Part shown: one piece after another, positions 25,928 through 34,496 of the stretch | How the letters are laid out: every line of letters begins with the position of its first letter | Numbering within the stretch: position 1 is the first letter of the stretch | Assembly: GCA_964403335.1 (NCBI GenBank) | Contig: CAYOFI010000003.1 | Location: 1 to 64,000 of the forward strand | DNA length: 64,000 nt | Reading direction: 5' to 3' | DNA from: CAZYAK01 sp964403335 | Lineage (GTDB): Bacteria > Patescibacteriota > Gracilibacteria > Peribacterales > Peribacteraceae | The notes under the pieces: generated by a model | What the model was told of the DNA's origin: nothing | Database searches by the model: none | Seen by the model: only the letters and a program-made list of their open reading frames with translations | Made by a program: the position numbers and the translations under genes

Positions 25928-26275
25928 ATGGAAACAGTCTCCACAGTGCATCAATCGGTCGTGCAATTCGATATTTTTGAGAACTGGACGGAGCCCGTCT
26001 TAGACAGTCCGGAGCTGGAACTGCTCGTAAAGCAGCATATGCAATGTTGGAGATGGTATATCCATGTCATTCTCAAAAAGACATGCGAGCTGGATGAGAT
26101 ATGCGTCGCCGAGACTTGTTTTACCCTGACAGACGATCGGCCATCGCTCGTATGCACGATCAGAGCGACATATCATCCCGATCCTTTCGCGCCGCATGAC
26201 CCGCATACGATCCTGATCGCCAGCATCCAAGAATCTCAGCAACGAACGGCGAATCGCTTCATACAATTGCGCTAG
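25928..26275 (+). CDS. Small hypothetical protein, 115 aa
   Basis: No family recognised. A soluble alpha/beta protein with one block of hydrophobic and acidic residues (VVQFDIFENWTEPVLDSPE) followed by a Trp-rich helix (HMQCWRWYIHVILKKTCE), then strands (RPSLVCTIRATYHPD). TACGAT (25910-25915) ends 12 nt before ATG 25928, which I prefer over the opening at 25862 because the longer form would overlap the divergent gene's start. It ends 94 nt before the convergent uvrB, with the uvrB remnant in between. Confidence 0.6.
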   Translation: METVSTVHQSVVQFDIFENWTEPVLDSPELELLVKQHMQCWRWYIHVILKKTCELDEICVAETCFTLTDDRPSLVCTIRATYHPDPFAPHDPHTILIASIQESQQRTANRFIQLR

Positions 26276-26284
26276 GCATCCGCA

Positions 26285-26341
26285 TCACATCGCTTTCAAC
26301 TCGCGCCGCAGCAACTCCATCTCGTCCCGGAGATCGGCTGC
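26285..26341 (-). pseudogene. Remnant 3' end of a second, diverged uvrB
   Basis: Read on the minus strand this 57-nt stretch gives AADLRDEMELLRRELKAM and then TGA, exactly the last 18 residues of the intact UvrB that ends at 26369, but with many synonymous base changes and a different stop (TAA in the intact gene). A GC-rich CAGTCCTGAGCCGAGCCGAA repeat word lies just upstream of it. Perfect protein identity with diverged DNA indicates the tail of a homologous uvrB left behind after gene replacement or tandem duplication, not a recent copy. Confidence 0.85.
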
Positions 26342-26368
26342 CCTTCGGCTCGGCTCAGGACTGCCTTG

Positions 26369-28390
26369 TTACATTGCCTTTAATTCACGTCTGAGGAGCT
26401 CCATCTCATCTCTGAGGTCGGCAGCCTTCTCAAATTCGAGATTTTCGGCGGCCATGGCCATCTGATCTTCCAATTCTTTGATGAGACGCTGCTTCTCGTC
26501 CTTGGGGATCTTCGTGTGGTCGCGCTTCGGACGGCGGAGTTCGAGCTTGCGGCTCTCTTCGGAAATATCATGGACGGCTTTGATGATCGTCTGCGGCGTG
26601 ATGCCGTGCTTCTTGTTGTAGGCCTGCTGAATGGTGCGACGACGTTCGGTTTCGCCGATAGCCGCTTTCATCGCGTCGCTCATTTTATCGGCATACAGCG
26701 TGACGTGACCGTTGACGTTGCGCGCGGCGCGGCCGATGGTTTGGATCAGTGCGTCACGGCTACGCAAAAATCCCTGCTTATCGGCATCCAAAATCGCGAT
26801 AAAGCTGACTTCCGGAAGGTCCAATCCTTCGCGCAATAAGTTGATGCCCACCAAGATATCGATCGTCCCGATGCGCAGCTGACGCAGGATTTCGATGCGT
26901 TCCAACGTCTCCACGTCCGAGTGCAGGTAGCGCACGTTCTGGCCGGCCTCATTCAAAAATTTCGTCAGATCTTCGGCCATCTTCTTGGTGAGCGTCGTGA
27001 TGAGGACGCGCTCTCCGGCCGCGATGGTCTTTTTGATCTCCTCCATGATGTCGTCGATCTGATTCTTGGTCGGTTTGACCGTGACGACCGGATCGATCAG
27101 TCCCGTGGGACGGATGATCTGCTCCACGAAATTTTCTTTGGGGGTGTTCGCGAATTCATATTTGCCGGGCGTGGCGGAGACATAAATGCGCTGATCCGTG
27201 CGGGCTTCAAACTCATCAAACCGCAGCGGGCGGTTATCGTGTGAGCTGGGCAAACGGAAGCCGTAATCGATCAGCGTCTGCTTGCGGGAGCGGTTGCCTT
27301 CGTGCATGCCGCCGACTTGCGGGATGGAGATGTGCGACTCGTCGACCACGAGCAAAAAGTCCGAGGGGAAATAATCGAGAAGAGTGGAGGGCGGCTGGCC
27401 CGCGTTGCCGTCGTTGGTCAGGTAGCGGATGTAGTTTTCGATACCCGTCGTGTAACCCGTCTCGCGGAGCATTTCCAAGTCGTACTCCGTGCGCTGACGG
27501 ATGCGTTCGGCTTTCACCAGTTCGTTGGCCGCGAGCAGTTCTTTCTCCCGCACGTTCAATTCGTTTTTGATGCCCTCCATCGCGGCGTCGATTTTCTCTT
27601 TGGTCGTGACGTTGTGGGCCGCGGGGAAGACCGTGAATTCCATCAGGTCCTGCAGCACTTCCCCCGTGAAGCTGTCGACTTCTTGAATGACATCGATCTC
27701 ATCGAACGGACATTCGATGCGGATGACCGTATCGCCGGAGGGCGGGAAAATTTCGACGGTGTCACCGAGCGCGTGGTACATGCCTTGCTTGAAGTCCATG
27801 CCTGAACGCCGATATTGGATGTCCGTCAGACGGCGCAGAAGCGTGTCGCGCTTGATCTGATCGCCGCGTTTGAGCGTAATCGCGAGCGCCTCGTAATCCT
27901 CCACGTTTCCAAGACCGTAGATGCAGGACACCGACGCGACGATCAGCACGTCTTTGCGCGTCAGCAAATTGAACGTCGCCGCGTGGCGGTATTTTTCAAT
28001 CTCCTCGTTGATGCTCGCGTCTTTTTCGATATACGTATCCGTGGTGGGCACGTACGCCTCCGGCTGGTAGTAATCGTAGTAGGAAACGAAGTACGAGACG
28101 GCATTGTCCGGGAAGAACTGCTGGAATTCGTTACACAGCTGCGCGGCAAGCGTTTTGTTGTGCGCCAGCACGAGTGTCGGACGCTGCACCTGCTGCACGA
28201 TGTTGGCGATCGTGAACGTTTTGCCCGTCCCCGTCGCACCAAGCAATGTTTGATGCTTTTCCCCCGCCCGCACCCCCTTCACCAATTTTTCAATCGCCCC
28301 GGGCTGGTCGCCGGTCGGCACGAACGGCGAGACAAGCCGGAACGGCTTTTGCGCAACCTTATTGACGGGATTTGATCCTGATACGGACAT
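26369..28390 (-). CDS. uvrB: Excinuclease ABC subunit B
   Basis: A 673-aa helicase-like damage-verification subunit of nucleotide excision repair, loaded by UvrA and recruiting UvrC. Motifs in order: QTLLGATGTGKTFTIAN (Walker A), FVSYYDYYQPEAYVP (beta hairpin region), VVDESHISIPQVGGM, YVSATPGKYE, ILVGINLLREGLDLPEVSF, QTIGRAARN, and the C-terminal UVR domain LEDQMAMAAENLEFEKAADL. ATG 28390 is used: TACGCT ends 9 nt before it, while the frame opens two codons earlier with a TTG. The gene is convergent with the 115-aa gene. The remnant 28 nt after its stop repeats its own C-terminus. Confidence 0.98.
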   Translation of the reverse strand: MSVSGSNPVNKVAQKPFRLVSPFVPTGDQPGAIEKLVKGVRAGEKHQTLLGATGTGKTFTIANIVQQVQRPTLVLAHNKTLAAQLCNEFQQFFPDNAVSYFVSYYDYYQPEAYVPTTDTYIEKDASINEEIEKYRHAATFNLLTRKDVLIVASVSCIYGLGNVEDYEALAITLKRGDQIKRDTLLRRLTDIQYRRSGMDFKQGMYHALGDTVEIFPPSGDTVIRIECPFDEIDVIQEVDSFTGEVLQDLMEFTVFPAAHNVTTKEKIDAAMEGIKNELNVREKELLAANELVKAERIRQRTEYDLEMLRETGYTTGIENYIRYLTNDGNAGQPPSTLLDYFPSDFLLVVDESHISIPQVGGMHEGNRSRKQTLIDYGFRLPSSHDNRPLRFDEFEARTDQRIYVSATPGKYEFANTPKENFVEQIIRPTGLIDPVVTVKPTKNQIDDIMEEIKKTIAAGERVLITTLTKKMAEDLTKFLNEAGQNVRYLHSDVETLERIEILRQLRIGTIDILVGINLLREGLDLPEVSFIAILDADKQGFLRSRDALIQTIGRAARNVNGHVTLYADKMSDAMKAAIGETERRRTIQQAYNKKHGITPQTIIKAVHDISEESRKLELRRPKRDHTKIPKDEKQRLIKELEDQMAMAAENLEFEKAADLRDEMELLRRELKAM

Positions 28391-28414
28391 AGTCAAAAGA
28401 GCGTAGCAAACGGG

Positions 28415-28440
28415 GGCGTTCCAGGGAAGGGTGGAACGCC
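28415..28440. repeat. REP-like hairpin upstream of the RAYT gene
   Basis: GGCGTTCCA and TGGAACGCC form a perfect 9-bp stem over an 8-nt loop. A matching hairpin, CGTTCCACA-GGGG-TGTGGAACG, occurs at 40868. Such palindromes near a RAYT gene are typical REP substrates. Confidence 0.7.
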
Positions 28441-28536
28441 AAAAGGGGCGTATTTTTGCGGAAAAGGCGGGGTCGTCGAAAAAATCGGTGAAATAGGCCT
28501 ATACCCACAATCGGCACGACCGTAGCGTCATTCCCT

Positions 28537-29088
28537 ATGGAACGACCCTATACCCGGAAAAATACCGTCCGTTTGGCGGGACGCGATTACGGCGCGGTGG
28601 GAAAATATTTCATCACCATTTGCACAAAATGGCGTGCGCCGTGGTTTGGATCCATCCACGACGGCCGCATGTTTTTAAACGCCGCGGGATGCGTGGCGGA
28701 CCAATGTTGGCGCGATATCCCCACCCATTTCCCCCACGTGATCCCCGATGCATTCGTGATCATGCCGGACCATGTGCATGGGATTATTACGATTGGGTAT
28801 GACCGGGATATGGGCGTGCCGCATATGGGGACGGGCGAACCGCGTGTACGGGCGCAAAATTTTGCGCCCCTACCACCGCGCGGCAACCGTTTCGGCCCCC
28901 AATCCCGCAATTTGGCGTCGATCATTCGCGGATTTAAAATCGGCGTCACCCTCGGCGCACGAAAATGCGGATACCCCGAATTCCAATGGCAACCCCGATT
29001 CCATGACCGGATCATCCGCGATTCCGATGCATATGAACAAATCCGCCGATACATCGCATTAAACCCATCGCGATGGAAACAAAAATGA
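28537..29088 (+). CDS. REP-associated tyrosine transposase (RAYT, Y1/HUH family)
   Basis: A 183-aa member of the TnpA-REP family, single-strand nucleases related to IS200/IS605 transposases that act on REP palindromes and are usually domesticated single-copy genes. The N-terminal pattern YGAVGKYFITICTKWRAPWF is typical, the HUH motif is in VIMPDHVHGIITIG, and the catalytic Tyr is probably the one in DAYEQIRRYIALNP. The frame carries a perfect 20-bp palindrome (28850-28869) translated as RAQNFAPL in its variable loop. No terminal inverted repeats or target duplication of a complete insertion sequence were seen. It lies between uvrB and serS. Confidence 0.9.
   Translation: MERPYTRKNTVRLAGRDYGAVGKYFITICTKWRAPWFGSIHDGRMFLNAAGCVADQCWRDIPTHFPHVIPDAFVIMPDHVHGIITIGYDRDMGVPHMGTGEPRVRAQNFAPLPPRGNRFGPQSRNLASIIRGFKIGVTLGARKCGYPEFQWQPRFHDRIIRDSDAYEQIRRYIALNPSRWKQK
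28850..28869. repeat. Perfect 20-bp palindrome inside the RAYT frame
   Basis: GGGCGC-AAAATTTT-GCGCCC, extended by GTA on the left and TAC on the right across one mismatch. It has the shape of a REP sequence with a GTA(G/C) foot and is kept in frame within the transposase gene. Confidence 0.85.
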
Positions 29089-29131
29089 CACCCATTTACC
29101 CGATTTACGGCATCCTCTAGGCTATCGCCCT

Positions 29132-30433
29132 ATGATCGATCTCCAAGATCTCCGCAAGCGGCCCGAGGCGTATCAAGAGGCCGCGCAGAAAAAGCGCATC
29201 AAGATTGATGTGAAGGCAGTGCTGGAATTGGATGCCAAGCGGCGCGATTTGCTGACGCAGATTGAGGAGATGCGCGGTACGAAAAATGCGGTGTCCAAAA
29301 AGGTGCCGCAGATGAAGGGTAAAGAAAAAGAAGAGACGATCGCGGAGATGAAGGCGGTCGGGGAGAAATTGAAAGAGCAAGAAGACGAATTGGCGACGGT
29401 GGAGGCGCAGTGGGAGAAATTGCTCCTGTTGCTCCCGGGCATTCCGCTGCCGCGCGTGCCCGTGGGGAAAGACGACACCGAGAACGTGGAGATCCGCAAG
29501 TGGGGGAGCATCCGCACGTTCGATTTTGAACCGCTGGATCACGTGACGCTGGGGGAGAAGTTGGACATCATCGATTTCCCGCGCGCCGTGAAAATCGCCG
29601 GCTCGCGCACATATTTTGTGAAGGGCGATGGTGTGCGATTGGAAAATGCCATCTTGCAATTCACGCTCGACAGTCTGGTGAAGAAAAATTATACCGCTTT
29701 CAATCCGCCCCTCCTCGTCCATTACCCCGCCATGATGGGCACCAGTTACTTCCCGGGTGGCGAGGAACAGGCGTATGCGGTGGGAGTGCAGAAAGAGAAA
29801 GACGGCCCCGTGGAAGGCGACGGCGCGTTCTTGATCGGCACCTCCGAAGTGGCCGTGACCAGCTACCACAAAGACGAGACGCTCAAGTACGACGAACTCC
29901 CCAAGCGCTACTGCGGCATCAGCGCGTGTTTCCGTCGCGAGGCAGGCACGTACGGCAAAGACACGAAGGGCCTGTACCGCGTGCACCAGTTCCAGAAAGT
30001 GGAGCAGGTGATTCTGTGCGAGGCCGATGAGTTGATCAGCGCCGAAATGCACCGCGAGATCCTCCAGAACGCCGAGGATGTATTGCAGGCACTTGAACTC
30101 CCGTACCGCGTGGTCGACGTCTGCACGGGCGACATGGGCCGTGGACAGGTCTATAAGAATGACATTGAGACATGGATGCCCAGCCGCAACGGCTACGGCG
30201 AAACGCACAGTTGCTCCACGTTCCACGATTTCCAATCGCGCCGCCTGAACATCAAGTATGAAACGAAGGACGGGAAAAAGCTCTTCGTCCACACGCTCAA
30301 CAACACGTGCATCGCCACGCCGCGCGTCTTGATTCCGATCCTGGAGCTGTATCAGAACAAGGATGGCTCGGTGACGGTTCCCGAAGTACTGCGCCCGTAT
30401 ATGGGCGGGCAGAAGGTGATTGTAACAAAATAA
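29132..30433 (+). CDS. serS: Seryl-tRNA synthetase
   Basis: A 433-aa class II aminoacyl-tRNA synthetase charging tRNA-Ser. The N-terminal coiled-coil arm (about residues 25-105) grips the tRNA's long variable arm: AKRRDLLTQIEEMRGTKNAV and EEETIAEMKAVGEKLKEQE-type helices. The catalytic domain has YFPGGEEQAY, FLIGTSEVAVTSYH, ACFRREAGTYGKDTKGLYRV (motif 2) and NNTCIATPRVLIPILELYQN (motif 3). TAGGCT ends 8 nt before ATG 29132. Confidence 0.97.
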   Translation: MIDLQDLRKRPEAYQEAAQKKRIKIDVKAVLELDAKRRDLLTQIEEMRGTKNAVSKKVPQMKGKEKEETIAEMKAVGEKLKEQEDELATVEAQWEKLLLLLPGIPLPRVPVGKDDTENVEIRKWGSIRTFDFEPLDHVTLGEKLDIIDFPRAVKIAGSRTYFVKGDGVRLENAILQFTLDSLVKKNYTAFNPPLLVHYPAMMGTSYFPGGEEQAYAVGVQKEKDGPVEGDGAFLIGTSEVAVTSYHKDETLKYDELPKRYCGISACFRREAGTYGKDTKGLYRVHQFQKVEQVILCEADELISAEMHREILQNAEDVLQALELPYRVVDVCTGDMGRGQVYKNDIETWMPSRNGYGETHSCSTFHDFQSRRLNIKYETKDGKKLFVHTLNNTCIATPRVLIPILELYQNKDGSVTVPEVLRPYMGGQKVIVTK

Positions 30434-30434
30434 G

Positions 30435-30520
30435 AAATTGAAGACTTCGAAGAAATCAAAGAAATCGAGGAATGGAAGTCCTCCTCGACTTCTTCGATTT
30501 CCTAGATTTCCTCGATTTCC
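30435..30520. repeat. Inverted repeat of 9-nt units, AAATCGA type
   Basis: Left units AAATTGAAG, ACTTCGAAG, AAATCAAAG, AAATCGAGG; right arm TCCTCGACT, TCTTCGATT, TCCTAGATT, TCCTCGATT. It starts 2 nt after the serS stop and ends about 10 nt before the -10 box of the next gene. Same core as the element at 18808. Confidence 0.88.
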
Positions 30521-30545
30521 TTACCTGTTGTACCATTCCCCCTCG

Positions 30546-30962
30546 ATGCTCCTCATCCTCCACGGATCGTCGGATGTCGCCCGCGTGGCACTTGCGAATC
30601 TGCTCGTGAAAAAGCGGCCCGCGTGGCGTCACTTGTCCATTGAAGACCTGGGCGGACTGACGGAAGCGCTGGGAATCGATCTGCACTCCAACGCCGAAAT
30701 AGGCGCGATGATCTTGGGGGAGTCCATCAAAACGCTCCATGAGGAAGGCATGCATGTGGTGCAGTCGATGCATGACGGAAGCGAGTTGTTGCTGCAATTG
30801 CCGGAAGCGACGGACGGCTATCATTGCCGGGTGCTTTTGAGCCAAGAAGACAGCGACGGCGGCGAATACCACGTGATCGCGGAAGCGGAAGGCCGGTCGC
30901 CGCAGAAAGTACTGGATGACCTGATGCCGTTGATTGAGGAGATGGAGAAGACGTCGTCATGA
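30546..30962 (+). CDS. Hypothetical protein, 138 aa
   Basis: No confident family. It begins MLLILHGSSDVARVALANLL, which resembles the first strand and loop of P-loop kinases but lacks the GKS/GKT of a true Walker A, followed by PAWRHLSIEDL, GIDLHSNAEIGAMIL and a strand-rich C-terminal half (YHCRVLLSQEDSDGGEYHVI). It could be a degenerate nucleotide-kinase-like fold. TACCAT ends 9 nt before ATG 30546; the frame opens at 30438 inside the repeat, which I exclude. It is followed 27 nt later by the glycosyltransferase, which has its own -10 box. Confidence 0.6.
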   Translation: MLLILHGSSDVARVALANLLVKKRPAWRHLSIEDLGGLTEALGIDLHSNAEIGAMILGESIKTLHEEGMHVVQSMHDGSELLLQLPEATDGYHCRVLLSQEDSDGGEYHVIAEAEGRSPQKVLDDLMPLIEEMEKTSS

Positions 30963-30989
30963 TATGAGATTTTCGGTATCCTGAAGCCA

Positions 30990-32084
30990 ATGAAGATCCT
31001 CTTTACTCGCTTCCCGCTGGAGTCGGCATTCGGCGGCGCCGAAGTGCAGACGCTGTCATTGATGGACGGACTACGTGCGCGCGGACACGACATCAGTTTC
31101 CTGGGAAGTTGTCCGACATTGCTCGCGGAGACGCGGAAGCAAAACATTCCTGCGACATCACTCGACATCGGTCACCCGCCCGTGACGAAAGGTGCCGTGA
31201 TGACTTTTTTGTGGCGGAAAAAATTGATGAAGCAGAAATTGATCGATGCGCTGGCGAATTTTTCCGATGTCGACGTGGTATGCATGCTCAGCATTTCAGA
31301 AAAATTGCTCGTGACGGATTGGCTTACAGATACTAAAAAGAAGGTATTCTGGATCGAACATGACCGTATCGGGCCGTGGTTGGAACAGAATCCGTGGCTT
31401 CCCTCGCTTCGGCGACAGAGTGTGCATGCGACGACGGTATGCGTGTCGGAACTCAGTCGAAAGCTCTACATCGATCTTGGATGGAATCCAGTGAAGACGG
31501 TGGCGATTGCGAATGGGATTGATCCGAACAGGTTCGGAAAAACCAGAGACCAGAAGCCAGAGACCGGTTCGATGGTACGGCTCGGATGTGTTGCACGATT
31601 GAGTCCCGAAAAAGGCGTCGACGTGCTGATCGATGCAGTCAGCACGATGTCCGGCGTGCATCTGACGATCATAGGAAAAGGGCCGGAGGAAGAGAAAATC
31701 CGATCGATGATCACTGCACAGGAACTCGATGATCACGTGGAGATCCGAGCCGATGAAGTTGATCTTGGGACGTTTTATACATCACTCGACGCACTCATTC
31801 TTCCCTCGCGTGAACACGATCCCTTCGGACTCGTCGCTGCGGAAGCCATGGCTTGCGGCACGGCGGTAGTCGTGACGGATGCCTGCGGGATCGCGGAGTA
31901 TCTGGCAGATGGGACTGATGCGATCGTCGTACAAGCGGGGGATCCGGAGGCTTTGCAAGCGGGGATCGAACAGCTGCGCGATGCTGATCTGCGTGCGCAA
32001 CTAAGCAAGCAAGGATGTGCGACAGCATTGGAGAAATTTTCTCTGGAGAAAATGGTCGATGCGTATGAAAGGGCGATGGTATAG
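30990..32084 (+). CDS. GT4-family glycosyltransferase
   Basis: A 364-aa GT-B fold enzyme. The N-terminal domain begins MKILFTRFPLESAFGGAEVQ with the acceptor-side Gly-rich turn; the C-terminal domain has LGCVARLSPEKGVDVLIDA and the EX7E-type motif in SREHDPFGLVAAEAMACGTA, which binds the nucleotide-sugar. Sugar and acceptor are unknown; surface glycan synthesis is likely. Between the two domains the protein carries KTRDQKPETG, encoded by an in-frame ACCAGAGACCAGA-type repeat (31540-31566). TATCCT ends 7 nt before the ATG. Confidence 0.88.
   Translation: MKILFTRFPLESAFGGAEVQTLSLMDGLRARGHDISFLGSCPTLLAETRKQNIPATSLDIGHPPVTKGAVMTFLWRKKLMKQKLIDALANFSDVDVVCMLSISEKLLVTDWLTDTKKKVFWIEHDRIGPWLEQNPWLPSLRRQSVHATTVCVSELSRKLYIDLGWNPVKTVAIANGIDPNRFGKTRDQKPETGSMVRLGCVARLSPEKGVDVLIDAVSTMSGVHLTIIGKGPEEEKIRSMITAQELDDHVEIRADEVDLGTFYTSLDALILPSREHDPFGLVAAEAMACGTAVVVTDACGIAEYLADGTDAIVVQAGDPEALQAGIEQLRDADLRAQLSKQGCATALEKFSLEKMVDAYERAMV
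31540..31566. repeat. ACCAGA-type periodic repeat inserted in frame in the GT4 gene
   Basis: ACCAGAGACCAGAAGCCAG, about 7-nt period, in the linker between the two GT-B domains, encoding TRDQKPET. The same family is intergenic at 51155 and 51676 and lies in murG at 53488, where it also encodes QKPET. Confidence 0.75.
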
Positions 32085-32093
32085 TCGCTCCCG

Positions 32094-34490
32094 ATGCCCC
32101 GATTTCGGCTTTTCACCGCTGTCTTTGCCGTCTTTTGTGTTGCCGCGACCGTCGCGCACGCGGAAGGATCACGCACGGAAACATTTGCGACGCCGATCGA
32201 TGCATTGAGCGTGTCGTTCACCTCGAAAAACGGTCGTGCGGAAGTGAGTGCGGAGATCGGCGGGAAGTGGACGGCATGGAAAACACTCGCAGTAGAAGAT
32301 GAACAAGATCCGACTCTCACGGAATCAAATCTCATCGTGTTTCCGTGGGCGACGACCCGCGTGCAAGTGCGCGGCGATACCGATGTGATCCTGCATCCCA
32401 TCCGTATTTCGGATGCCCCGGTGCGCTATAACGTCGCAGCGACGAATGATGTGGGAGCCCCCACTATTCTCAGCCGCAGCGAGTGGGGCGCAGATGAAAG
32501 TTTGGGCATCCGTCAGCCATCTTCCGCCTCGTCATCCGCAGCCGCGCCCGAAGGCGGAGATGACGCCGCACCGCTCTCTGCGCGCGAGAAACAATGCGAG
32601 GAATGGCAGGTGAATTATCCGCAGGAGTTTCGGACCCCGGCGGCGATGACGCGTGATGAAAACGGCAATTTGCTTCGTTGGCCGAACAGATACTCGACGG
32701 AAGTGAAGCTGCTCGTCGTGCACCACACGGCGCAGGAATTGCAGAAAGATACGCGCTCCGGCGTGGAGCTGATGCGTGCGCTGTATACATACCACGCCAA
32801 AAGTCGCGGATGGGGAGACATCGGCTACCACTATGTGATCGACGAAAACGGGAAGATCTACGAAGGCAAAGCGGGCGGGGATTTTGTGGTGGGCGGGCAC
32901 GTGTACTGCAACAACGTCGGCACGGTCGGCATTGCGCTGATGGGGAACTTCGAGACCTCGGCGCCTCCGCAAGCCCAAGCCAAAGCCCTGCAAGCACTCC
33001 TTGTGACTCTCGGTGACCGCTATAAAATCGATCTGTCGGAGAATACGACGTATCACGGCATCACGCGTCCGCCGGTTGTAGGACATCGCGATCTGCTGTC
33101 CACTGATTGTCCCGGAGGAATTTTATACGCCGCGCTCGATCAAGTACGCCTGCACGCGGAGAAGAACACCCCCAATGCCACCGTCGCATTCACGGGACCG
33201 CAACGATCATCAGCGAGTACATCGAAGAAAGCGACTGCATCAACATTGCCCACAGGTTTCAGTGCCGTCGGTGCCGTGGCAATCGAGGGCCGTCCCGGCG
33301 GGGAAGTGATCATTCCCGTCTTGTTCCGTGCCGGGAAAATCTATCGCAAAGGTGTGTCCGTGGGGAACGTCAAACGATCGTCTCCGTCGTTGCAGCTCTG
33401 GCAAGAGAAAGACGGCAGGTATGCGCCTGTACGTGCGGCCCTAGCCACTCCCGTCGCCCTCAAAGCAAATGAATCCGTGATGCTGCGCGTGAAGGTCCGC
33501 CTCCCCCCGAACAAAGGCGATTTCAGCATCAAGGTTGGTGACGTGACGTACAAAATCGCTTCGCAAGGCAAACGCCTGCGCACGCCGCAAACGGTCGGTT
33601 CGGATACCGGTCTTATCCCCGTCGCATCCGCAGCAGAACCCGTGAGTGCGTCGTCTTCTTCGCGACGTTCTGCCTCGTCGTCCTCACGTCGCACTGTTGC
33701 AGTATCGGATAGTCCTCTCATCCGTATCCGTCTTTCCGCCCCCGTTTCAACCACTGCGACGATCAAACTCGCAGGTGAACAGGACGTGCAGCTTTCCGTC
33801 GACGGTTCAAACTGCAGTGCAACCCAAGGATCGACCACGACGTCAAAATCGATTCAACGTTTCACTCCGTCCTCAGGCGTCTTCACGGTTTCCTCGTGGC
33901 AGAAAGAATTCAATCGCTTCCGCGGCACACTCGAGTGCCGGATCATCGATGACACACTCACACTGATCAACGAATTGCCACTGGAAGATTATCTGCTGGG
34001 ATTGGCCGAAGAACCTGATTCTGAGCCCCCGGAGAAACAGAAAGCATTCGCCGTAGCGGCTCGCACCTACGCGCTGTGGTACATGAATCCGTCCTATCGT
34101 AAATTCCCCGGAAAGCCCTACGACGGATCCGACAGCCCCGCGGAATTCCAGGCCTACGCCGGTGCCGCGTACGAAGACCAAAATCCCTTCTGGCTGAACG
34201 CCGTGCGTGCGACTGCCAAGCAAACACTGACGTACCAAGGCCAGCTGATCAAACCGCCCTATTTCAGCGCCAGCGACGGCCGCACGCGCACACCCGTGGA
34301 AGCCGGCTGGAACAACTTCCCGTTCGCGGACATCTACGCATCCAAACCCGATCCGTGGTGCGAGGGGATGGCTCGGCGCGGTCATGGGGTGGGTATGAGC
34401 GGCTGCGGTGCGGAAGGGCAGGCGAACGAAGGCAAAACCTACCGCGAGATTTTGGAGTATTACTATCCGGGGACGGCGCTCGATCAATAA
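32094..34490 (+). CDS. Exported amidase-SpoIID fusion, cell-wall hydrolase
   Basis: A 798-aa exported protein joining two peptidoglycan-cleaving modules. A signal peptide (FRLFTAVFAVFCVAATVAHA) leads into about 100 residues of unknown fold, then a PGRP/amidase_2 domain (about residues 120-360): ILSRSEWGADESL, LLVVHHTA (zinc His), GWGDIGYHYVID, GHRDL with DCPGG. A long spacer with Ser-rich low complexity (about 515-540) leads to a C-terminal SpoIID domain: LPLEDYLLGLAEEPDSEPPE (catalytic Glu region), KAFAVAARTYAL, RGHGVGMSGCGAEGQA. In Bacillus an amidase first strips the peptide and SpoIID then cuts the glycan; here both are in one chain. TATAGT ends 8 nt before the ATG; the preceding gene's stop lies 10 nt upstream. 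Confidence 0.9.
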   Translation: MPRFRLFTAVFAVFCVAATVAHAEGSRTETFATPIDALSVSFTSKNGRAEVSAEIGGKWTAWKTLAVEDEQDPTLTESNLIVFPWATTRVQVRGDTDVILHPIRISDAPVRYNVAATNDVGAPTILSRSEWGADESLGIRQPSSASSSAAAPEGGDDAAPLSAREKQCEEWQVNYPQEFRTPAAMTRDENGNLLRWPNRYSTEVKLLVVHHTAQELQKDTRSGVELMRALYTYHAKSRGWGDIGYHYVIDENGKIYEGKAGGDFVVGGHVYCNNVGTVGIALMGNFETSAPPQAQAKALQALLVTLGDRYKIDLSENTTYHGITRPPVVGHRDLLSTDCPGGILYAALDQVRLHAEKNTPNATVAFTGPQRSSASTSKKATASTLPTGFSAVGAVAIEGRPGGEVIIPVLFRAGKIYRKGVSVGNVKRSSPSLQLWQEKDGRYAPVRAALATPVALKANESVMLRVKVRLPPNKGDFSIKVGDVTYKIASQGKRLRTPQTVGSDTGLIPVASAAEPVSASSSSRRSASSSSRRTVAVSDSPLIRIRLSAPVSTTATIKLAGEQDVQLSVDGSNCSATQGSTTTSKSIQRFTPSSGVFTVSSWQKEFNRFRGTLECRIIDDTLTLINELPLEDYLLGLAEEPDSEPPEKQKAFAVAARTYALWYMNPSYRKFPGKPYDGSDSPAEFQAYAGAAYEDQNPFWLNAVRATAKQTLTYQGQLIKPPYFSASDGRTRTPVEAGWNNFPFADIYASKPDPWCEGMARRGHGVGMSGCGAEGQANEGKTYREILEYYYPGTALDQ

Positions 34491-34496
34491 TCGACC

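Noticed and set aside
28390..29131. Complete insertion sequence around the transposase
   Set aside because: No terminal inverted repeats or target duplications bounding the gene; a single-domain RAYT with REP-like hairpins explains it better.
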